Of a stretch of DNA of 64,000 nt, positions 53,110-61,727 are shown in pieces. This DNA is from an uncultured Clostridia bacterium. Its GTDB lineage: Bacteria > Bacillota > Clostridia > Lachnospirales > Lachnospiraceae. The DNA lies in the NCBI GenBank assembly GCA_946403295.1, contig CAMIZL010000005.1, positions 17,080-81,079 of the forward strand, in the 5' to 3' direction. Position numbers and translations under genes: made by a program. The notes under the pieces are model-generated. The model was not told the origin of the DNA. It did not search any database and was given only the letters and a program-made list of their open reading frames with translations. Position 1 is the stretch's first letter; every line of letters begins with the position of its first letter.

Positions 53110-54221
53110 AAAAAGATAATGTTCTTCTTATCGATGATGTTACGTCAAATCTCATCACGCTCTCCGAGATAATCCGTAACGAGGGTTATATCGCGAGACC
53201 GGTGAAAAGCGTGGAATATGCGATGAGGGCTGTGGACGCGGAACTTCCGAGCATAATCCTGCTTGACGTTACCATGCCCGATATGAACGGCTACGATTAC
53301 TGCCGTATCCTGAAAAAAGATATCCGTACAAGAAACATCCCCGTGATCTTTATTTCGGGACTTACGAATGCCAGGGACCGCATCAGGGGTTTCGAATGCG
53401 GAGCCGTTGATTTTATCACGAAGCCGTTTGAAAATCTTGAGGTTTTGATGCGTATCAATACGCATCTCAAGGAATATCACATGCAGAAGAATCTGTATGT
53501 CAGAAACCAAAAGCTTAACATACTCGTCAACAAGCAGCTTCAGCAGCTTGAGACCGAGCGTATCAATCTTATCACGTGTCTGGCAAATCTTTGCGAGGAC
53601 AGGGATATTCCCGAGAGCTATCATCACTCCGACAACATTTCGGCGAACAGCAGGCTCATAACAACGGGACTTTCGCTTACCCCCAAATATGAGAAGTCGA
53701 TCACGAACAACTTCATCGAAATGATCGGGATCGCGGCCAGGCTTCACGACGTAGGCAAATTTGCGGTACCCGAGAAAGTCATACTGAAAAAGGGCAGACT
53801 CGGAAGCAAAGACATAGAAATAATGAACACACATTGCGAAGCGGGATTAAAGATCGTTGAATCGCTTTCGGATAACGGTTCGGGAATAAACATCTTCTTA
53901 CGCATGGCAAAGGATATCGTCGCATATCATCACAAGAGATGGGACGAAAGTCCGAGCAAGAAGGACCTGCCGCTTCCCGCAAGGATAGTCGGGATATGCG
54001 ATGTGTTCGATGCTCTTACGGCACCGAGGCTTTACAAGAAACCGTACAGCAAGAAAGCGGCATTAAAAGCCATCAAGGCACAGTCGGGCAAGATGTTCGA
54101 TCCCGATGTCGTCGATATAATGATGAGACTCGAAAGACGACTTGTCGTTACGGATCACGGGATGGAGATCGATGAAGACGAATATATTCCCGAGTGGCAG
54201 ATAACCGATCCCAGGAGATAA
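53091..54221 (+). CDS. REC-HD domain response regulator (HD-GYP-like)
   Basis: This is a 376-aa protein. REC (1-125) has phospho-Asp59 in [13 protein letters not shown] and TKPF. A coiled linker leads to an HD domain (about 160-360) with HD at 219-220 in [20 protein letters not shown] and a following YHHKRWDES. In HD-GYP phosphodiesterases the segment after HHERWDG reads GYPxGL; here it is [20 protein letters not shown], so the GYP motif is missing. Whether it still degrades c-di-GMP is unclear. It overlaps the kinase gene by 19 bases and is presumably phosphorylated by it. Confidence 0.9.
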   Translation: MEFKRVEKDNVLLIDDVTSNLITLSEIIRNEGYIARPVKSVEYAMRAVDAELPSIILLDVTMPDMNGYDYCRILKKDIRTRNIPVIFISGLTNARDRIRGFECGAVDFITKPFENLEVLMRINTHLKEYHMQKNLYVRNQKLNILVNKQLQQLETERINLITCLANLCEDRDIPESYHHSDNISANSRLITTGLSLTPKYEKSITNNFIEMIGIAARLHDVGKFAVPEKVILKKGRLGSKDIEIMNTHCEAGLKIVESLSDNGSGINIFLRMAKDIVAYHHKRWDESPSKKDLPLPARIVGICDVFDALTAPRLYKKPYSKKAALKAIKAQSGKMFDPDVVDIMMRLERRLVVTDHGMEIDEDEYIPEWQITDPRR

Positions 54222-54232
54222 ATGAGCAACAT

Positions 54233-55579
54233 ATGAAAAATGATTATCTTGATTACGGCAGAGCGCACAGAAGACGGTCGGCCGGAAAGAAGACGGCGAT
54301 CGCGGCGATCATCGTATTACTTATCGCGGCAGCGGCCGGTTTCGCCGTTTTCTTTGTTTCTTCATACTACTACGAAGTCATAGACGAGCAGGACAAGAGC
54401 CTGTACGCGACACCCGTGCCCGTAAGCGTTGCGGAAAACATGACGGAAGACGGTGCTTTCGCGCAGACCGGAGTTTACGGTCTCTGGTACAGTACCGAAG
54501 GCACGGGCGATACGGATGAGGCCGGGTCGATCTACCACCCCGACGAACACCTCTGGATGGGAGATTTTAAAGACGAAAGACCACGTGTCACGGCCAAGGG
54601 CATATACATATCATCATCGTATATGACCGCGAAATTTGACAAAGCCGTCGAACTCGTTGAATCGACCGAGCTCAACACGATGGTGATCGACGTCAAGACT
54701 GAGGACGGCTATATCACCTTTAAGATGGACGGGAGCGAGACGGCCAAAGAGATCGGAGCGCTGACCGTTTCGATACCCGATATAGAGAAAACGATCAAAA
54801 AGCTCAAGGATAAAGGCATTTATGTCGTGGCCCGTATCGTGTCGATGATGGACCCGAAGCTTGCGAAATATCATCCCGAGCTTGCGGTCACCAAGAAAGA
54901 CGGCACGCTTTTTAAGGACAATGCGGGCAAGGCATGGCTCAATCCTTTTAAGGAAGGCGTTTGGGACTATCTGCTCGAGATCTCGAAGGAATGCGTCAAA
55001 GTCGGATTTGACGAGATAAATTTCGACTATATCCGTTTTTCTACCGGAAAAGGCATGAACGATGTGGATTTTTCGGAGGATGCGGGTGACCGCACCAGAA
55101 TAGACGCCATCACGGACGGGCTTAAAAGGATCTGCGAAGAGATAAAGCCCATGGGCGCATTTGTGTCATGCGACGTATACGGCGCCATCGTCACAAGTAC
55201 GGTTGATGCCAAGATAGTCGGACAGAGCTTCTACAGGATGTCGCAATACGTCGATTATATTTGCCCGATGGTTTATCCGTCTCACTACGCGGACGGTTAT
55301 TACAACCTCGATCATCCCGACATGCACCCCTATGAGCTCGTAAATCATGCGCTCATGGATGCGAACAAAGTGCTCTACATGATCGATCCGGACGGCAACA
55401 AAGCCGATGTCAGACCGTGGCTTCAGGATTTTACCGCATCATGGGTGAAATACCATCTCGATTACGGTGCAAAGGAAGTCCGCGACCAGATAAATGCCGT
55501 ATATGACAGCGGTTATTCTTCATGGCTGCTTTGGAATGCGGGAATTGAATACACACGCAGCGCATTACAAGGCTCTTGA
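54233..55579 (+). CDS. DUF4015 putative glycoside hydrolase, membrane anchored
   Basis: This is a 448-aa protein. A basic start and one helix (TAIAAIIVLLIAAAAGFAVFFVSSYYY) anchor it, with the rest outside. Residues 115-440 match the putative glycosidase fold of PF13200: VTAKGIYISSSYMTAKFDKAVELVESTELNTMVIDVKTEDG, YVVARIVSMMDPKLAK, GFDEINFDYIRFST, FVSCDVYGAIV, YVDYICPMVYPSHYADG and YSSWLLWNAGIEY. The acidic residues in DVKTEDG and NFDYIRF are candidates for catalysis. No substrate is known. It follows the two-component pair, with the GTG at 54194 in the ORF track rejected because the extra residues lie inside the previous gene. The AGGAG is 15 bases from the ATG, so the start is not certain. 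Confidence 0.85.
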   Translation: MKNDYLDYGRAHRRRSAGKKTAIAAIIVLLIAAAAGFAVFFVSSYYYEVIDEQDKSLYATPVPVSVAENMTEDGAFAQTGVYGLWYSTEGTGDTDEAGSIYHPDEHLWMGDFKDERPRVTAKGIYISSSYMTAKFDKAVELVESTELNTMVIDVKTEDGYITFKMDGSETAKEIGALTVSIPDIEKTIKKLKDKGIYVVARIVSMMDPKLAKYHPELAVTKKDGTLFKDNAGKAWLNPFKEGVWDYLLEISKECVKVGFDEINFDYIRFSTGKGMNDVDFSEDAGDRTRIDAITDGLKRICEEIKPMGAFVSCDVYGAIVTSTVDAKIVGQSFYRMSQYVDYICPMVYPSHYADGYYNLDHPDMHPYELVNHALMDANKVLYMIDPDGNKADVRPWLQDFTASWVKYHLDYGAKEVRDQINAVYDSGYSSWLLWNAGIEYTRSALQGS

Positions 55580-55681
55580 TTAATAAAATACCTTGAGGTA
55601 TACTAGGGACTGTTTACATTAAATAAGAAACGAAATTGAGTCTTATGGGACTCAAAAAAGAAGCAGAGGTTACACAGAACT

Positions 55682-56236
55682 ATGGATGAAGAGATCAGAG
55701 AGATAGCTGAACGTATCAGCGGACTCAGAGACGCATGCGGCTACACCCGTGATGAATTTGCCGATGAACTCGGTATCGACAGGGCTGTTTATGCCGAATA
55801 CGAGACGTCGGGAAAGAACATTCCCATAAGCGTTCTTTATGATATTTCCAAGAAATGCGGAGTCGATTTCGCAGAGATACTTACGGGCGAATCCGCAAAG
55901 CTTGATAAATATCATGTTGTTCGTGCGGGCAAGGGACAATATATCGACAGATATCCCGGTTATATCTTCAAGGATCTTGCGTTCCGCTTCCCCGGGAAGA
56001 TCATGCAGCCTCTTCTTGTTACCATCGACCCTTCCGACAAGACCGCAGACCTTGTTTCACACAAGGGCGAGGAATTCAACTATGTGGTGGAAGGGACCAT
56101 AATCGTTACGATCGGTGACAAAGAGCTTGTCCTTGAGGCCGGCGACAGCGTATATTTCAATCCCATGATCCCTCACGGACAGAGATGCGGATGCGATAAA
56201 CCTTCAACTTTCCTTACGGTGATAAGCGAGGTGTGA
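55682..56236 (+). CDS. XRE-cupin transcriptional regulator
   Basis: This is a 184-aa protein. Helix-turn-helix (residues 8-66): RISGLRDACGYTRDEFADELGIDRAVYAEYETSGKNIPISVLYDISKKCGVDFAEILTG. A C-terminal cupin (about 110-180) has SHKGEEFNYVVEGTIIVTIGDKELVLEAGDSVYFNPMIPHGQRC, with the His and Glu ligands of a cupin barrel. Such regulators sense a small molecule. A GAGG site precedes the ATG. It lies 125 bases upstream of an acyl-CoA synthetase gene on the same strand, a conserved neighbour in many Firmicutes, so it probably controls that gene. Confidence 0.92.
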   Translation: MDEEIREIAERISGLRDACGYTRDEFADELGIDRAVYAEYETSGKNIPISVLYDISKKCGVDFAEILTGESAKLDKYHVVRAGKGQYIDRYPGYIFKDLAFRFPGKIMQPLLVTIDPSDKTADLVSHKGEEFNYVVEGTIIVTIGDKELVLEAGDSVYFNPMIPHGQRCGCDKPSTFLTVISEV

Positions 56237-56361
56237 GGGCCCTGGGCAGAGCCTGTGCTTTTACTCCGGTACAGACTTACAGGGCGTTATGAGGAACACA
56301 CCGTGGCCTGAAGGGTGACTTGCGGCCTTTTATCACAGAGAGAAGCGAAAGGATGAGGAAA

Positions 56362-58035
56362 ATGTTAGAGAAATTTTTACCACGTATCAAATTTGATTCA
56401 TACGAAGATTTTAAAGCCAATTATAAAGTAAATATCCCCGAGAACTTCAATTTCGGTTTTGACATAGTAGACGGCTGGGCAAAAGAGAAGCCCGACAACA
56501 GAGCGCTTGTATGGTGCGACGACGACGGCGAGGAGAGAACATTTACGTTCGCCGACATGAGCAGGCTTTCAAACAAAGCAGCCAATTATTTCAGATCGCT
56601 CGGACTCAAAAAAGGCAGCGTCGTAATGATGATCCTCAGAAGACGATATGAATACTGGATCTGTGCGACGGCTCTTATCAAGCTCGGAGTTATCATAATT
56701 CCCGGTACTCTCCAGCTCACGGAGCATGACCTTGTATACAGGGCACAGGCTGCCGATATCGAAATGTTCATCGGTCTTGATGACGACTTTGTTGTTGAAC
56801 AGATCGAGAAGGCAAGCGCAAAATCTCCGAGCGTTAAGCACATAATGCTTGCAAACGGCCACAGAAAAGGCTGGCTCAATCTTCATGACGGCATGAGAGA
56901 CGCAAGTGAAGTCCTTGAACGCCCCACAGGCGATCAGGCTACACATAACAACGATATCATGCAGATCTACTTTACTTCGGGAACAACCGGCATGCCCAAG
57001 ATGGTCTGCCATAACTATATACATCCCCTCGGACATATCGTTACTGCGGGTTATTGGCAGTGCGTTCAGGAAAACAAGCTTCATATGAGCGTATCCGATT
57101 CGGGATGGGCAAAATTCGGATGGGGCAAGATCTACGGTCAGTGGATCTGCGGCGCTACGGTTTTCTGTTACGATATGAAGAAGTTCGTTCCCACAAAGCT
57201 TCTCGAAAAGATAGAGAACTACAAGCTCACAACATTCTGTGCGCCTCCCACCATGTACAGATTCATGCTTCAGGAGGATGTCGCTTCCTACGATCTTTCG
57301 AGCGTACAGCGTTGGTGTACCGCGGGAGAGCCTCTTAATCCCGAAGTTGTTAACAAGTGGCGTTCGTTTACGGGACATACCATTGCGGAAGGTTTCGGTC
57401 AGACCGAAGGAACGGTCCTCGTGGCCAACTTCCCCTGGTTCGAGCCCAAGGCAGGCTCGATGGGCAAGCCTTCGCCCATCTATGATATCAGACTTTGGAA
57501 CAGTGACGACCATGAGGCTGAAGACGGACAGGAAGGCGAGATCACTGTCAGAGGACTCGATAAAGAATATCCCGTAGGTCTTTTTGTAGGATATTACCGC
57601 AGCGAGGAACTCACGAAAGAAGCGATCGGATCGGGAACATATAATCTTAAGGACGTTGCATGGCGCGACAGCGACGGCTATTTCTGGTTCGTAGGCCGAC
57701 ATGATGATGTTATCAAATGTTCCGGCTACCGTATCGGACCCTTCGAGGTAGAGAGCGCACTCATTACTCATCCCGCTGTCGTAGAATGTGCCATCACGGC
57801 AGCACCCGATCCCATAAGAGGTCAGGTCGTTAAGGCAACGGTAGTTCTTGCAAAAGGCTATGAGCCGAGCGACGAACTTACAAAAGAACTTCAAAATCAC
57901 GTAAAGCATAACACAGCACCTTACAAGTATCCGAGGATCGTTGAGTACGTTAAAGAACTTCCCAAGACACTCGGCGGAAAGATCAAGCGTGCCCAGATCA
58001 GACATGAGGATGCCCAGAAGAGTGTAAATAAATGA
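56362..58035 (+). CDS. AMP-dependent acyl-CoA synthetase/ligase
   Basis: This is a 557-aa adenylate-forming enzyme of the medium-chain acyl-CoA synthetase type. It would activate a carboxylic acid with ATP, then load it onto CoA. P-loop YFTSGTTGMPK, the A5 motif EGFGQTEGTV, the A7/A8 hinge YFWFVGRHDDVIKCSGYRIGPFEVE and a C-terminal KTLGGKIKRAQIR with the catalytic Lys are intact. Start ATG 56362 is 8 bases from AAAGGA; the MRK start at 56353 is too close to that site. The substrate is not known. It pairs with the XRE-cupin regulator upstream. Confidence 0.92.
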   Translation: MLEKFLPRIKFDSYEDFKANYKVNIPENFNFGFDIVDGWAKEKPDNRALVWCDDDGEERTFTFADMSRLSNKAANYFRSLGLKKGSVVMMILRRRYEYWICATALIKLGVIIIPGTLQLTEHDLVYRAQAADIEMFIGLDDDFVVEQIEKASAKSPSVKHIMLANGHRKGWLNLHDGMRDASEVLERPTGDQATHNNDIMQIYFTSGTTGMPKMVCHNYIHPLGHIVTAGYWQCVQENKLHMSVSDSGWAKFGWGKIYGQWICGATVFCYDMKKFVPTKLLEKIENYKLTTFCAPPTMYRFMLQEDVASYDLSSVQRWCTAGEPLNPEVVNKWRSFTGHTIAEGFGQTEGTVLVANFPWFEPKAGSMGKPSPIYDIRLWNSDDHEAEDGQEGEITVRGLDKEYPVGLFVGYYRSEELTKEAIGSGTYNLKDVAWRDSDGYFWFVGRHDDVIKCSGYRIGPFEVESALITHPAVVECAITAAPDPIRGQVVKATVVLAKGYEPSDELTKELQNHVKHNTAPYKYPRIVEYVKELPKTLGGKIKRAQIRHEDAQKSVNK

Positions 58036-58054
58036 TTTTAATGAGGTGAATGAC

Positions 58055-58996
58055 ATGTACAAAAAGAGCAATGCGGGTAAACTCATATCGCTGTTGCTCT
58101 TTTTTGCGCTTATTTTGACGGGCTGTACAAGGGAAGGCACCTTTGATAAGGCTGCGCAGCTGTATCATGAGGGCAATTACAAAGAAGCAAAGAAACACTT
58201 CGAGCAGGCGATAGAAGAAGAACCCGACGATGTCGATCTGCGTGTCGGATACGGTTTTTGCCTCGCCATGCTCGGAAAGTCCCGCGAAGCCGTCGATGTG
58301 CTTTATCCCATCTACGATTGCAAGCTCCTCGAGGGTCTTTCGAACGAAGGCGATGTTAATTTCCTCTACGACATCGGCGATGCATTGGCCGATCTTTATA
58401 TGGAAACGGGAAACCCCGTGAACGCCGGTTATATCTCGGATGAACTCATTTCCCTCGCCCGGAACACGGACGAAAAGGAAAAATACATGCTTAAGAGCGC
58501 GAAGATATATGTCGAGCTCTACAAGGACAACTTTCAGTATGAGGACGCATACAGGAGAGCGCTTTCCGAGATCATAGACCTTTCGATATATGCCGGAGAC
58601 GAGTATGTGGCGCTGGTGAACAGCTACAGGACAGGCGGGGATTACAAAGGGATGCTCGCCGCGGCCGACAATATGATCATATACATGAGAGGCAGGTCCG
58701 CGCACATCGACAATTTCCCTTCGGCGATAAGTACGATACTTGACGCCGCCGAGGTTGCGGGATATGCGGATGTCGGCAGGACACCGGAAGAGTATTACAG
58801 TGCGGCGCAGGAATTCATCAGCCTTGCCGGAGACAAGGGCCTCACCTACGAGCAGAAGCTCAGATACAGGATCGTCATTGCCGAAAGGATGCATCAAAAC
58901 GATGTTGCCATCAGACTCCTCGGAGTGTACCTCAACCACCGTCCGGACGATCAAAAAGCGATCAAAGAAAAGGCATTTTTGGAGAACAGATTTTGA
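58055..58996 (+). CDS. TPR-repeat lipoprotein
   Basis: This is a 313-aa protein. The lipobox is LILTGC. Residues 25-120 are TPR-like (DKAAQLYHEGNYKEAKKHFEQAIEEEPDDVDLRVGYGFCLAMLGKSREAV), and later repeats (NTDEKEKYMLKSAKIYVELYKD, YEQKLRYRIVIAERMHQNDVAIRLLGVYLNHRPDD) make up the rest. It is likely a scaffold at the membrane surface. Start ATG 58055 follows GAGGTGA; the ORF-track GTG 9 bases upstream overlaps that site. It begins 19 bases after the synthetase, so it may be co-transcribed. Confidence 0.85.
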   Translation: MYKKSNAGKLISLLLFFALILTGCTREGTFDKAAQLYHEGNYKEAKKHFEQAIEEEPDDVDLRVGYGFCLAMLGKSREAVDVLYPIYDCKLLEGLSNEGDVNFLYDIGDALADLYMETGNPVNAGYISDELISLARNTDEKEKYMLKSAKIYVELYKDNFQYEDAYRRALSEIIDLSIYAGDEYVALVNSYRTGGDYKGMLAAADNMIIYMRGRSAHIDNFPSAISTILDAAEVAGYADVGRTPEEYYSAAQEFISLAGDKGLTYEQKLRYRIVIAERMHQNDVAIRLLGVYLNHRPDDQKAIKEKAFLENRF

Positions 58997-59013
58997 TAAA
59001 AGATCAGGCAAAA

Positions 59014-59051
59014 AGGTCTCAAAAGCTCAAAAACAGGGGCTTTTGGGGCCT
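59014..59051 (+). terminator. Hairpin after the TPR lipoprotein gene
   Basis: AGGTCTCAAAAGC (59014-59026) pairs with GCTTTTGGGGCCT (59039-59051) with two G-T pairs. The T-run is missing, so efficiency is uncertain. Confidence 0.5.
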
Positions 59052-59082
59052 ATGTTATTACACACGGTCAGTAAACGGGCGA

Positions 59083-59129
59083 CCACAATATGTTGTGTGA
59101 GCCTGTTTTTTGTTGCATACATTTTGTGC
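59083..59129 (+). promoter_or_regulatory. Tandem NrdR boxes upstream of nrdD
   Basis: CCACAATATGTTGTGT at 59083-59098 matches the NrdR consensus ACACWATATWTWGTGT at 14 of 16 positions. TGCATACATTTTGTGC at 59114-59129 matches at 10 of 16. The start-to-start distance is exactly 31 bp, the usual three-turn spacing of paired NrdR boxes. They lie just upstream of the -35 box of nrdD. Confidence 0.75.
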
Positions 59130-59138
59130 TTTTTATTA

Positions 59139-59167
59139 TTGACATGAAGGGGTGTATTTGCTAAACT
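59139..59167 (+). promoter_or_regulatory. Promoter of nrdD
   Basis: TTGACA (59139-59144) and TAAACT (59162-59167) are 17 bases apart, giving an RNA start near 59174 and a leader of about 95 bases. Confidence 0.75.
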
Positions 59168-59197
59168 CAGTATATAAGCGGTTCAAAGGGTCGGCGA

Positions 59198-59260
59198 CCT
59201 CTCCGGACATCGGGAGAGGAAGCTCGGGCGACTGTGAAATCGCCCTCAAAAGAGGAGAGG
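59198..59260 (+). promoter_or_regulatory. Structured nrdD leader with a possible RBS-masking switch
   Basis: CCTCTCCG (59198-59205) pairs with CGGGAGAGG (59211-59219), and GGGCGA (59226-59231) pairs with TCGCCC (59240-59245). The GGAGAGG of the ribosome site at 59254-59260 has the same complement as the first hairpin, so CCTCTCC could pair with either. This leader does not match any riboswitch class that was recognised. Confidence 0.5.
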
Positions 59261-59270
59261 AGAAAGTATA

Positions 59271-61664
59271 ATGAATAGCTTTACTGTTACCAAAAGAGAT
59301 GGGGAAATAGCGGAATTTAATCTCGACAAGATCTCGAACGCTATCAAAAAAGCATTTAATGCTACCGAAAAGCTCTATAACGATGACATCATCAACCTTC
59401 TGGCCTTAAGGGTTACATCCATGTTCCAGACAAAGATCGAGAACGGAACTGTCAGTGTTGAAGCCATTCAGGACTGTGTTGAAGAGGTACTCAACCAGAC
59501 CGGATACAACGAAGTGGCTAAGGCATATATCCTTTATCGTAAGAACAGAGAAAAGATCAGAAACATGAAGTCTACCATCCTTGACTACAAGGAACTGGTT
59601 AACAGCTATGTTAAGGAAGAAGACTGGCGTGTTAAGGAAAACTCCACCGTTACATATTCCGTCGGCGGACTTATCCTTCACAATTCAGGTTCGATCACAG
59701 CCAATTACTGGCTTTCCGAGATCTATGACGACGAGATCGCCAACGCTCATAAGAATTCCGATATCCATATTCATGACCTTTCGATGCTCACAGGCTATTG
59801 CGCGGGATGGTCGCTTCGTCAGCTTATAAAAGAAGGTCTCGGCGGTATCCCCGGCAAGATCACTTCTTCGCCCGCAAAGCATCTCTCAACCCTTTGCAAC
59901 CAGATGGTTAATTTCCTCGGTATCATGCAGAACGAGTGGGCCGGCGCACAGGCTTTCTCATCTTTTGATACTTATCTTGCTCCTTTCGTTAAGATCGACA
60001 ACCTCAGCTATCATGACGTTAAGCAGTGCATCCAGTGCTTCGTTTACGGCGTGAATACTCCCAGCCGTTGGGGAACACAGGCTCCTTTCTCGAACATCAC
60101 TCTCGACTGGACCGTTCCCGCAGACCTTGCGGAGCTTCATTGCATCATCGGTGGCGAAGAGGCTGATTTCTGCTACAAAGATTGTAAGAAGGAGATGGAC
60201 ATGGTCAACAAGGCATTCCTTGAGATCATGATCGAAGGCGATGCCAACGGACGCGGCTTCCAGTATCCCATCCCCACATATTCGATCACACGTGATTTTG
60301 ACTGGTCCGACACAGAGAACAACAGACTTCTCTTTGAGATGACCGCTAAATACGGAACACCTTATTTCAGCAATTATATCAACAGCGACATGGAGCCTTC
60401 GGATGTTCGTTCGATGTGCTGTCGTCTGAGACTCGACCTTCGTGAACTTCGTAAGAAATCAGGCGGTTTCTTCGGATCGGGCGAGTCCACAGGTTCTGTA
60501 GGTGTTGTTACCATCAACATGCCCAGGATCGCATATCTCTCGGCAAATGAGGACGAATTCTATAAGCGTCTCGATCACATGATGGACATTGCCGCAAGAT
60601 CGCTTAAAGTTAAGCGTGAGATCATTACGAAGCTTCTTAATGAAGGACTTTATCCTTATACAAAGAGATACCTCGGAACATTCAACAATCATTTCTCGAC
60701 GATCGGTCTTGTCGGCATGAACGAGGTTGGTCTCAACGCCAAGTGGCTCGGCTGCGATATGACGGACAAGAGAACACAGGACTTCACTATCGACGTTCTC
60801 AATCATATGCGTGAGAGACTTTCGGACTACCAGGAAGAGTACGGCGATCTCTATAACCTTGAGGCTACACCCGCTGAGTCAACAAGCTACAGACTTGCAA
60901 AGCATGACCGCTCACGTTGGCCCGATATCAGAACGGCCGGTGCAAAGGGAGATGCTCCTTACTATACAAACTCGAGCCATCTTCCCGTTGATTATACCGA
61001 GGATATCTTTGCCGCACTTGATATTCAGGACAGACTTCAGACGCTTTACACATCGGGTACCGTATTCCATGCGTTCCTCGGTGAAAAGATGCCTACTTGG
61101 GAATCGGCTGCAAAGCTTGTCCGCACTATAGCTCATAACTATAAACTTCCTTATTATACGATCTCGCCCACATATTCGATCTGCGCTAAGCACGGTTACC
61201 TTGACGGTGAGCAGAACGTATGCCCCATCTGCGGTGAGGAAGCAGAGGTTTACTCGAGGATCACGGGTTACTACAGACCGGTTAAGAACTGGAATATCGG
61301 AAAATCCCAGGAATATAAGAACCGTACGACGTACAATCCCATGAAATACGATCGTTACAATCTCGAGGCGGCTCTCGACAAGAACGAGGATTGCTGCAAT
61401 GAAGAACCTGTTATAGACGACGGCCATGTTTCGAAACTTGTCGGTGACGGACTTTATCTCTTCACGACAAAGACTTGCCCCAATTGCAAACTCGCAAAGC
61501 AATATCTTGACGGACTTGATTACAAAGTGATCGATGCCGAAGAGAACCCCGAGATGGCAAGAGAATTCGGTATCATGAGTGCTCCCACGCTTGTGGTAAT
61601 GCAGAACGGAAAGAAAACAAAATATGCCAATGCATCAAATATCAAACGTTTCGTAGAAATCTGA
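59271..61664 (+). CDS. nrdD: Anaerobic ribonucleoside-triphosphate reductase with a C-terminal glutaredoxin-like domain
   Basis: This 797-aa class III reductase makes dNTPs without oxygen. An ATP-cone (about 3-95; VTKRDGEIAEFNLDKISNAIKKAF) is the allosteric site. The barrel has FEMTAKYGTPYFSNYIN, MCCRLRLDLRELRKKSGG and NHFSTIGLVGMNEV. The Zn site is SICAKHGYLDGEQNVCPICG, followed by the glycyl-radical block RITGYYRPVKNWNIGKSQEYKNRTTY. NrdD usually ends there. This one continues for about 100 residues, with CPNC at 736-739 in FTTKTCPNCKLAKQYL, ISAPTLVV and ASNIKRFV, a glutaredoxin-like fold that may supply electrons. No nrdG activase follows in this window. Two NrdR-like boxes and a structured leader lie upstream. 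The AGAGGAGAGGAG site is strong. Confidence 0.96.
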   Translation: MNSFTVTKRDGEIAEFNLDKISNAIKKAFNATEKLYNDDIINLLALRVTSMFQTKIENGTVSVEAIQDCVEEVLNQTGYNEVAKAYILYRKNREKIRNMKSTILDYKELVNSYVKEEDWRVKENSTVTYSVGGLILHNSGSITANYWLSEIYDDEIANAHKNSDIHIHDLSMLTGYCAGWSLRQLIKEGLGGIPGKITSSPAKHLSTLCNQMVNFLGIMQNEWAGAQAFSSFDTYLAPFVKIDNLSYHDVKQCIQCFVYGVNTPSRWGTQAPFSNITLDWTVPADLAELHCIIGGEEADFCYKDCKKEMDMVNKAFLEIMIEGDANGRGFQYPIPTYSITRDFDWSDTENNRLLFEMTAKYGTPYFSNYINSDMEPSDVRSMCCRLRLDLRELRKKSGGFFGSGESTGSVGVVTINMPRIAYLSANEDEFYKRLDHMMDIAARSLKVKREIITKLLNEGLYPYTKRYLGTFNNHFSTIGLVGMNEVGLNAKWLGCDMTDKRTQDFTIDVLNHMRERLSDYQEEYGDLYNLEATPAESTSYRLAKHDRSRWPDIRTAGAKGDAPYYTNSSHLPVDYTEDIFAALDIQDRLQTLYTSGTVFHAFLGEKMPTWESAAKLVRTIAHNYKLPYYTISPTYSICAKHGYLDGEQNVCPICGEEAEVYSRITGYYRPVKNWNIGKSQEYKNRTTYNPMKYDRYNLEAALDKNEDCCNEEPVIDDGHVSKLVGDGLYLFTTKTCPNCKLAKQYLDGLDYKVIDAEENPEMAREFGIMSAPTLVVMQNGKKTKYANASNIKRFVEI

Positions 61665-61685
61665 TATTTTTGGATCGCTGATCAA

Positions 61686-61720
61686 GGGCTCCCGAATGAA
61701 TGTTTCGGGAGCTCTTTAGT
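61686..61720 (+). terminator. Terminator after nrdD
   Basis: GGCTCCCGAA pairs with TTCGGGAGCT(C) around a TGAATG-type loop, followed by TTTA. The T-run is short. Confidence 0.8.
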
Positions 61721-61727
61721 ACCATAA

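Noticed and set aside
54194-54232. GTG start for the DUF4015 gene
   Set aside because: It lies inside the previous gene, has no ribosome site and adds polar residues before the membrane anchor.
56569-58140. 523-aa minus-strand ORF
   Set aside because: It is antisense to a clear acyl-CoA synthetase and has no motif or ribosome site.
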